Position numbers and translations under genes: made by a program. A DNA stretch of 64,000 bases, taken from NCBI GenBank assembly GCA_009760885.1, contig CM019701.1, positions 20,576,630-20,640,629 of the forward strand. Direction: 5' to 3'. Below are positions 56,768 through 64,000 of this stretch, piece after piece. The notes below the pieces were generated by a model. It ran no database searches. It was not told the DNA's origin and saw only the letters and a program-made list of their open reading frames with translations. The number at the start of each line of letters is the position of its first letter. Positions within the stretch are counted from its first letter, which is position 1. The DNA is from Achatina immaculata. Its lineage: Eukaryota > Mollusca > Gastropoda > Stylommatophora > Achatinidae.

Positions 56768-57348
56768 CATATATACAATCTTCAACAGAAGCAACACAGT
56801 AAGCGAGGAAATTAAAATCAGAGCACAGATAGGGAATAAAATATACTTTGCCTTGCAACATCTGTTAAAATCCAAAAACCTGTCCCAAAAAACCAAAATA
56901 ACAATGCACAAAACTATAATAAGACCAGCCGTCATGTATGGATCAAAGAAAGATGAACAATAACTGCAGATCTTTGAGAACAAGATCCTAAGAAGAATCT
57001 TTGGGCCCATAAAGGATACCAACAGTGGAGAATGGAGAGCTAGAAAGAACACTGAACTGAAAAGTTTATTCAAATCCCATCGAATTATAAATGCCTTGAA
57101 AATTAACAGACTACGCTGGCTAGGCCATGTAGAAAGAATGGAAGAGAACAGACAAACGAAAATGATGTATGCACAAGAGATGAGGGAAACAAGACCAAGA
57201 GTAGCCAAGACAGAGATGGAAAGATAATATATAAGAGGATATAAAAGAAATTGGTGTCACCAACTGGAGAGAGAATATTTGGAATAGAGTAGAATGAAAG
57301 CGAACTTGGTCTGCAGCAATGAGTCGTAATGGCTCGGAAAGCTGAATA
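55880..57348 (+). pseudogene. LINE family C, copy 3 (RT to 3' end)
   Basis: AIDSDGIAAELIKEGG (55905); a block like 'ENILEDFQAGFRKNRSTIDQIF' (about 56130); FIDFKKAYDSIDRCILWKIM (56255); RTGLKQGDALYPLLFNLVLE (56420); LGYADDIDLVGE with both Asp (56540); C-terminal segments to 57345. Stops and frameshifts are frequent. An (AT)n run at 56730-56763 occupies the position of the foldback insertion in copy 2. The 3' end is 'ggctcggaaagctgaat'. Confidence 0.75.
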
Positions 57349-57439
57349 TATGTATAGGTTCCTCTCAGCACCGATAACAGTGAAAAAGCACTTATTTTTA
57401 TTTCATTCACTTGCACAAAACTCAGAGACTACACTTTAT

Positions 57440-58450
57440 CGCTTTTATTTTCAGGGCTATGACGCGAATCTAGACCAACAAGCAGCAGTAAGAATAAATG
57501 GTGAAACAACAACTTGGTTTGACATGATGACATGAAACAAGGAGTGCATATCTTACTTATTTAACTTGTATACTGAAAATATAATGAAGAATATTAGAGA
57601 AGATGTAGACAAAGACTATTACGACACCATAAAAATTGGAGGTTATGAAATACCAGAGATTAGATAAGCTGATGACACAGTATTACTGTCCACAACACAA
57701 AAAGGAATGTAAAAACTAATTATGTCAGTCCGTAAGAATAGTGAAGTGCAAAACCCGTATCTTAATGCGAATAAAACTAAATTGATGACAACTGATAAAG
57801 CAAACAAGGCAACTGATATATGTATCAATGAGGAAAACTGTAAGAAGTGGAGCGTTTTGAATATCTTGGATCACTACTAACTAATAATGGAGATACAATG
57901 AGGGAAAGTAAAAGGAGGACATCTACCGCTCTTCTGAAAGTAAAACAATTAAAGAATCTGTGGAGAGGAGCAGACAGAACTACAGAAATAAGATTTTTAA
58001 GAGAATACATCTTTCCCACGGCAACATATGCCTGTGAGACCTGGACACTTAACAAAACAGCTGAGAAACACATAAATGCCTTTAAATGTAAACGCTACAG
58101 AAGAGTTCTTCAAATATAACGGACACAAAAAACAACAAATATATCCATACTACAAGAACTTAATAAACTTCCTTAAAAGAAGCTGGCTAGTAGAGAGGGT
58201 TAAACAAAGAAAACTTAAATAATTTGGACACATTGTACGTCATGATAATCTAGAGAAAACCGTCTTGGAAGGGTACATAATGGGAAAAAGAAAGAGAGGA
58301 AGACCAAGGCGAAGATGGCTGCAAGACATCGTTGATGATCTGCAAATGGATGCATGAGCAGCAGGCCATCTTGCTCAGAACCGAGAGGCCTACAGGACTA
58401 CTGTTAGGGAGGCAAAGTTCCACAAAGGACATGCAAATGAATGAATGAAT
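57440..58450 (+). pseudogene. LINE family D, copy 4
   Basis: Begins at 'atctagaccaacaagcag' within the RT palm. Active-site region 'IR*ADDTVLLSTT' (57655) has a stop just before ADD. The open part 57847-58119 reads VERFEYLGSLLTNNGDTMRE and CETWTLNKTAEKHINAFKCK. It ends CATGCAAATGAATGAATGAA, the family tail. Confidence 0.8.
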
Positions 58451-59234
58451 GACCCGAATAATGGTAAAAAAGATATTGTTCTCCCCAAAGCGTGAAAAAT
58501 TTGCAGCCTGTGTAGTCTCTAAAAACACTTAGAGTATAAGATGGTGGACAAGAAAGATGTTAGATCTTAATTTTTTTCCCGTGCAGATCCTCGTTTTCTT
58601 TTGGCGCGGAGACGCGAAGGAGACATGGCGTCACCAACCAAAAATGTTTCTCCAACCGAGACAAAAGAATGAAAACGAGATGACATGAAACCCATGGACC
58701 AATTCCAACTCGGAGGCAGGAATAACAAAGTAAATATTCACTGTTATGTTGTGTATAGCAGTTCTGCCAACCTGAAATTGTAGTGAGAGAGAAGAATTCG
58801 AATGCAAAGTTCTTTCATTTGAAAGGAAAACAAAAACCAGGACAAAAACAGTCCCGAATCATTTTTCAGGAATGACTTTTTAAATTAAAAACCAAGACTA
58901 TCTCGGAAAACCGAGTGTCTGGTAATCCCAAACTAAAGTGAAAGATCATTAATTTCAGTTAGTAAATTTACTTTAAGATGCTAGGTCATTAAATTACAAA
59001 CAGAACGTTTAAAACAAAATAAATCACTAATAAAGAAGAGTGAGACTTTATTAAAAACACTAAAAGATAGGGTAAATGAAAGACGTGAGAACTTCAAAAC
59101 ACTCCTTGTCACTGAAAGAATTTGTATAAAACATTAAATAAACAGAAGACACAGTAGGAAGGTGGGTCAATATTAAAATGGTTAAAAGTGAAAACTACGA
59201 AGAAATATAAGAAATATAATTGTTTGTTGTTTTG

Positions 59235-59282
<48 letters not shown>

Positions 59283-59356
59283 CCTCAACATATCACAAGC
59301 TACTGAAGCCACTTGCTGCTAAAAACGCCTGGAACAACGGAATAAAATATACTCAC
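58451..59356. other. Intron 2 (5' part), unassigned
   Basis: No gene seen. Composite microsatellite (TC)n(TA)n at 59238-59282. Confidence 0.45.
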
Positions 59357-59523
59357 TGATAGGGCTTAAACCTCTCCTTTCCTGCCACCACGTAAACTCC
59401 ATTTTCTTGTAGGTCTCTGAGTTCTCGAATCCTGTGACCATGTTGAGGTGTACAAATCTTGCGAACTGCGCCAAATCTAGGCTCTAATTTATCAGTGAGG
59501 TAGTCCAGGTAATGTGCGAAATC
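59357..59523 (-). CDS. Doublecortin-domain gene, exon 2 (end of first domain)
   Basis: Acceptor TAATATTTCAG|G and donor TATCA|GTGAGT. In frame with exon 1 (phase 0) it encodes DFAHYLDYLTDKLEPRFGAV, then RKICTPQHGHRIRELRDLQE and NGVYVVAGKERFKPY. This is the second half of a doublecortin domain: the helix after the NGD strand, the GAVR-K-hydrophobic-T...G strand pair, and the NG-x-YV-x-AG-x-E-x-F ending. It ends in phase 2. It lies 3.4 kb below exon 1. Confidence 0.93.
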
Positions 59524-59791
59524 CTGAAATATTAGTTTCACATACACGCATTAGTGATTCAATCTCTTATATAAAGATAATCTCTTATAAAGAAAGAGAG
59601 AAAGAAGAGTCAGCATGTCAGTACAGCATATTACAACAGAACCACTCGTGGGCGGCAGCTACAGAAATACTATTCATGCTGACATAGCATTTACATTCCT
59701 TGCTTAAACGCGCCAGGTCACACTGATTTGGACACGTTCAACACGTTCAAACAGAAAATGGACCCATCACGAACATGAACAACAATCACGA

Positions 59792-59985
59792 CATTGGAAG
59801 GATACATAATGGGAAAAAGAAAGACAGGAAGACCAAAACGAAAATGGCTGCATGACATCGTTGACGATCTGCAAATGGATGCAGCAACAGCAGGCCATCT
59901 TGCTCACAACCGAGAAGCCTACAGGAGAGCTGTTTGGGAGGCAAAGTTCTGCAAGGGGCATGCAAATGAATGAATGAAGGAGAAC
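59792..59985 (+). mobile_element. LINE family D, extreme 3' end
   Basis: Matches the last 190 bp of copies D3 and D4 ('ggaaggatacataatgggaa', 'ggatgcagcaacagcaggcc') and ends CATGCAAATGAATGAATGAA. 5' truncated and noncoding. Confidence 0.8.
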
Positions 59986-60522
59986 TGTTGTTCAGCTGAA
60001 GCATGACTTTACATTAAGTAACAGCCATGACGAGCCACGAAAGTCCTGGGGGTGATTTGGGGGGGGGGAGAGGATTAATGAAACCTATGATAAAGAAAGT
60101 TCCTGGGTTCAGATAACTGATAAAAAAGTATAAAGATAAGGAATGATTCTCACCAGTACAATAGTACTGTAAAATAAAATCGCTTACTTCCAAGTACAGA
60201 TAGTACGTTATAACGTGGAGAAGAAAACCAAACAAAATCCATTTTATTCATAATAATAAATGTAATTCTATTTTATTTTCTTACATTATTTATAACACAT
60301 AACCTTTCTCTTCTTGTTCTACTTCTTCGTCTTGTATGTTTTGTATGAACAAGATGTAAATCGAAACATTACAGTTTGCTCCGTTAATGCATAGAGGTGT
60401 TATTACCTTTTTATTGGTTTTAAAGTCTCATTTATTATGGCACTTTTACTTCAACGGCTTTGTTTATATTTATATATTTAAGCTGATATACCCATACCCC
60501 AAAAGATGTGTGTGTGTGTGTT
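59986..60522. other. Intron 1 segment, unassigned
   Basis: Contains a G9 run at 60059-60068 and (GT)n at 60508-60521. No genes. Confidence 0.45.
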
Positions 60523-60556
60523 GTTACAGACTTACTTTAAAGTACTTAGGATTGTA
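60523..60556 (-). repeat. Splice-donor array, unit 7 (beyond the mariner)
   Basis: A single 34-bp unit identical in layout to the six units at 62717-62920. It is separated from them by the mariner, which used its terminal TA (60555-60556) as the target. Confidence 0.9.
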
Positions 60557-60707
60557 CGAGGGGCATTCAGAAAGTAATGTACCACATCGTTTTTTTTTCA
60601 GCTAATAAGGAAGATAGAAACGTTAAATTTTGCACACTTTAGATGTGCAGATTGTGTGAACCAAAGTGCACTGCAACCGGTCAAAGAATATGGCTGCCCT
60701 AACCGTT

Positions 60708-61546
60708 CTTCTTCTTCGTTCGCTTCTACCACCAAGACCGCCCTGTGATCCTACTGAAGTTACGCCTGTGGTCCTCGATAGTTCCCGTGGTCCCCCGTGT
60801 GGTCACCGAAAGGACCACACGAGATCCCCGAAAGGACCACAAAAGGTTCAGAGTATCGCAGGGCTTGAGCTTGTATTCGTGGTGTGTCTCAGAAGCGGGA
60901 TTGCGTGACACCGTGGTTTTCACTGCACCAGTTTAATCTAGAGTTGGATTTTCTCACAGGAAAACCTCGACGTGTTTTGAGATACCCGTGTATCACTGCC
61001 GGACTTTCTCAACGGAAAACCTCAGCGTGATTAGGATACGCATATATCCCCGCCAGGTGAGAAGTGGTTGCCTATCTAGACTGCCCTGGTCCAGTGTCTC
61101 AAACTTCAGCATTTTGTGGTCGTGGCCGCTACCCTTCCTAGTTGTGACCAGGACGGAGCTTTTGTCCAGGAGGACGAATCCTCGCCACTCGTGACTTCCA
61201 CCCCTGGGATGAGCTGGTTTAAGCATATTATCCCAGTATGGGCGTGTTTAGGACGTGATAGACCTCTAGAGCAGAGGTATCGTGACATGCGTAGCCATCA
61301 AGTTTCACCCCTGGTGTAAGCCGGTTTAGGCATATTTCACCAGTATGGGTGTATATCGGACGTGGCCGGCCTATAGAGCAGAGGTGCCGTGATATGCGTA
61401 GCTCTCGCCCGATACTACTGGTCATACCGATTAAGTTTCACTTTATCCTTTCCATTACCTTTTCACATCAGTGCCACACAGCAACCCTAATTGCGATTCC
61501 GCATTTTCCTCCTTGGCGCGGCGTCCGAAGAATCTCGCCAGCAGTG
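60708..61546 (-). mobile_element. Retroposon X, copy 3 (5' truncated, inverted)
   Basis: The minus strand matches X from its second b block to the (GAA)n tail; the head is missing. Flanked by a perfect 13-bp duplication TGCCCTAACCGTT (60695-60707 and 61547-61559) of mariner sequence. 5' truncation with an intact 3' tail is the behaviour of a target-primed retroposon. Confidence 0.85.
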
Positions 61547-61562
61547 TGCCCTAACCGTTGAA

Positions 61563-62568
61563 ATGGAGCGTGTTAGCAAGTTGCGGTATAAGCAGGGAAT
61601 TGTGATAGAATTTCTCGTTGCAGAGAAGAAAACTGTTGTGAACATTCACAAGCGTCCATGTGATGTGTATGGAAGTTTTGCAGTCGATAGGAGTACAGTC
61701 AGTCGCGGGGTTCAGAGAATCAAAGAATCAATAAGTGGAGATAAAGAGTTGCATAATCGATTGTGTTGTGGACGTCCTGCCACAGCCACAAAAGCAAAAA
61801 TGTTGAAATGCGCTGAAGGCATTATCCTTACTGATAGGTGTATCACTACTCAATAATTGGCCTTAAAGCTGTCAATCAGCAATGGTAGTGAAAATGGAGT
61901 TATAAAAGCTCTCGGATTTTCTAAAGTTTGCGCAAGATGGGTTCCTCGAATGAACATCGACTGCACAGGAAAACAATTTCTTCTGAATTGTTGGAGCGTT
62001 TCAATGCTGAGATAGAGAAATTTTTGGCTAAGAAACCTGGGCACGTCATTTTGAACCTGAGACCAGAAGACAGTCAATGGAGTGACATCATCCGCAATCA
62101 CCACGAAGAAAGAAATTCAAGACAACTCCTTAAGCTGGAAAGGTAATGATCACGGTCTTTTGGGACATTGAAGGTGTGATTCTTGTGGATGTTATGGCAA
62201 GAGGAGAGACAATCAATTCGCAAGCTCACATTAAGACATTGGAAAAACCCAATCAACGTTGTCACAGAGTTCGGCTGCACAAGAATCCAGCAGACGTGCT
62301 TCTCCTTCACGACAATGCGCGCCCTTATACAAGTCTGGCAACACGGGAACAATCAGCAAATTGGGTTGGACTGTACTACCCCATCCACCCTATATTCCCG
62401 ACTTGGCACCCTCTGACTTCCATCTGTTTGGTCCATTTAAAGATGCACTCAGAGGGGGTAAGATTTGAAGATGACGAAGGAGTGATTCATGCAGCGAAGA
62501 AATGGCTACATAGTCAAGAGAAAATCTGGTACGGACTAGGAATACATGCAATTGTTTCGCGCTGGTGA
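61563..62568 (+). pseudogene. Mariner element 2 transposase (frameshifted)
   Basis: MERVSKLRYKQGIVIEFLVA opens the N-terminal helix-turn-helix domain. FAVDRSTVSRGVQRI is the second helix-turn-helix. VFWDIEGVILVDVMARGETI, HDNARPYTS (second catalytic Asp) and, in another frame, PPYIPDLAPSDFHLFGP (third acidic position) follow. A stop near 61855 and shifts near 62140 and 62350 inactivate it. The sequence belongs to the mariner group that also gave the SETMAR transposase domain. Confidence 0.88.
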
Positions 62569-62716
62569 AAAGCCATACAATTTGATGGGGATTATGTTGA
62601 ATAATACCGATGTTTACATGACATATCCATGTATATTGTGTATACATTTTATGCTTCTTGAATAAACAACTCCTGAGAAAAACGATGTGGTGCATTTCTT
62701 TCTGAACGCCCCCTTA

Positions 62717-62920
62717 GATACAGACTCACTTTAAAGTGCTTGAGATTGTAGTTACAGATTTACTTTAAAGTGCTTGGGATTGTAGTTACAGACTTACTTT
62801 ATAGTGCTTGGGATTGTAGTTGCATACTTACTTTAAAGTGCCTAGGATTGTAGATACATACTTACTTTAAAGTGCCTAGGATTGTAGATGCATACTTACT
62901 TTAAAGTGCTTGGGATTGTA
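62717..62920 (-). repeat. Tandem splice-donor array, six 34-bp units
   Basis: Six head-to-tail units of exactly 34 bp (62717, 62751, 62785, 62819, 62853, 62887). On the minus strand each contains the last about 20 bases of exon 1 (like 'ccaagcactttaaa') followed by a donor: GTAAGTATG in the exon-proximal units, drifting to GTAAATCTG and GTGAGTCTG further away. The unit at 62887-62920 is the one continuous with the exon. Confidence 0.93.
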
Positions 62921-63136
62921 GATGATCTTTTTGGAGGGAAAGAAAACATCTCCGTTGATGAAAAAATTTGCAGCTCTACCTTTGGCTAGACTAGACAGGT
63001 ACCTAGGGTGCTGACCCTGGTCACTAACTTCACTGAAGTCTGTGCTGTTGTTAATTCCGCTATGATCTGGATCGTGATTTTCTCGTGATAGCAATGCCAG
63101 GTCTCTGCCATCTTCTCCAGAGCTCCTAGTCGCCAT
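62900..63136 (-). CDS. Doublecortin-domain protein (DCDC2-like), exon 1
   Basis: First coding exon of the only host gene recognised; exons 1-9 join without a frame break for 402 codons. From ATG at 63136: a Ser/Asp-rich N-terminus of about 55 residues, then AANFFINGDVFFPSKKIIYN, the first strand and NGD turn of doublecortin domain 1 (residues about 58-132 with exon 2). The exon ends PKHFK|GTAAGT in phase 0. Proteins with two such domains bind microtubules, often in cilia or neurons; that role here is inference. The frame is open further upstream to a possible acceptor (TTTTAAG|ATTCAC near 63178), so the true start may lie in an earlier exon. The donor is embedded in a tandem array. Confidence 0.9.
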
Positions 63137-63179
63137 TCTGAGGTCGTCGACAGTCGCTGCTACCTTGGATGTGTGAATC

Positions 63180-64000
63180 TTAAAATAAGAGCACAGTTTT
63201 AAATCAACAAATTTCTGAGATTATACACAAAAAATGCACAACTTTTTCTCTCTTGTATCCATAGTTTAATGACATGCTTTTTAAAGAATAGTTTTGTTGT
63301 GTATTAAAAGGACTAGTGGTATTAGTGGTCTTCTAAGGTAAAGACTAACACTGTCACAAATATCAACTTACAAAATAAGCTCAATCAAATTTAATTTGTG
63401 AAATCAAGTTGTTTTACTTATGTAACAGGTAATTTTTGTCACTCTGACTATTACAAAATTAGTTTTATTTCATTCAAAATATTTCAGTCTAACACACCAG
63501 TTTGCTTGATATTTAAAAAGTATAACAGCAGAAATAAGTCATTGTGTTTTGTGAAATAACTCCAGACTTCTCCTAACGTATTTTGTTTGGAAGCCTGTAT
63601 TCTTGCTTTGCTGTGGTCCTAGTTAGCAACCTTAGTTATGGCAGTTTGTTTACACGTTGTTACCAGTACACCAGGGGTTCTCAAAATGATAGGTCACACT
63701 CAGGGCACATGTGAAGTGAAAAAAAAAATGTATATAAATAAAAATGTAAAAAGCAGCAAAACTCGACATACATAATACGGCACTCGTGGAGCTTGCATGT
63801 TCGTCACATTCTTTGGTGCCATAGAGCTTTGTCAGGCATTCCATTATTGCTTGTGCGACTTTTAAAAAATAAACTTTTTCACATTTATCTGTTTTTATTT
63901 TTTAATAAAAATAATCAGGTGTTTCATATGACTTCTATAACTGTTTGACTGAATTTTTAAACAATAAATTGTTGTTCAAATTGTAAAGATTTGACAGTTA
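63180..64000. other. Upstream intron or promoter region, unassigned
   Basis: AT-rich with no recognised repeat or core promoter. It may be an intron or the 5' flank of the doublecortin gene. Confidence 0.4.

Larger units (their letters stand above)
60557..62714 (+). mobile_element. Mariner element 2 (interrupted by X)
   Basis: Inverted termini of about 40 bp (CGAGGGGCATTCAGAAAGTA on the left; complement of AGGGGGCGTTCAGAAAGAAA on the right, both continuing to CACATCGTTTTT) with TA on each side (60555-60556 and 62715-62716). Removing X copy 3 and one target duplication leaves about 1.3 kb, the normal mariner length. Confidence 0.92.

Noticed and set aside
60666..61425. Several overlapping open frames of 60-80 codons
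   Set aside because: They all lie in retroposon X copy 3, are not conserved in frame in copies 1 and 2, and have no motif.

Overview
The window is eukaryotic, almost certainly from an insect with a large, repeat-rich, AT-rich genome. The dense mix of RTE/Jockey-like LINEs, mariners and tRNA-derived SINEs suggests a cockroach, termite or related lineage, but this placement is inference. No bacterial genes, operons or CRISPR arrays are visible.

One host gene can be rebuilt. It lies on the minus strand and encodes a protein with two doublecortin domains, resembling DCDC2-type microtubule-binding proteins. Nine exons, at about 63.14, 59.52, 44.46, 35.49, 33.42, 27.12, 26.76, 13.07 and 10.48 kb, have splice sites that keep one reading frame for 402 codons across about 53 kb. 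The gene probably continues below position 10357. Every intron is GT-AG except intron 8, which appears to be GC-AG. The donor of the first coding exon lies in a 34-bp tandem array of seven donor-site copies, split by a mariner.

Nearly everything else is transposable-element sequence inside the introns. Several APE-type non-LTR families are present and are labelled A to G and K here. A: 2.0-5.2, 20.6-22.6 and 47.7 kb. C: 1.8, 6.8-8.6 and 55.6-57.3 kb. D: 5.2-6.8, 9.5-10.1, 49.3-49.8, 57.4-58.4 and 59.8 kb. E: 10.5-11.2, 29.2-31.9 and 50.0-53.3 kb. F: 17.8-20.6 and 38.0-40.4 kb. G: 31.9-32.8 kb. K: 24.4-25.2 kb. RNase-H-bearing LINE relics lie at 24-26, 27.5-28.3, 34.2, 36.2 and 43.2 kb. Several copies have an inverted 5' segment, the twin-priming pattern. 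There are two mariners (41.1-42.4 kb and 60.6-62.7 kb), foldback elements (7.2-7.8 kb and 25.2-25.5 kb), two SINE families, and a 4.2-kb deleted Polinton/Maverick-type element (13.1-17.3 kb) with long inverted repeats and a decayed protein-primed DNA polymerase.

The strongest candidates for something undescribed are two. The first is a 1.3-1.4 kb apparently noncoding retroposon, called X here. It has three copies (181-1503, 3279-4697 and inverted 60708-61546), a LINE 5'-leader head, internal tandem hairpin units, a (GAA)n tail and target-site duplications of 11-13 bp. The second is the tandem array of splice donors at the first coding exon of the doublecortin gene.
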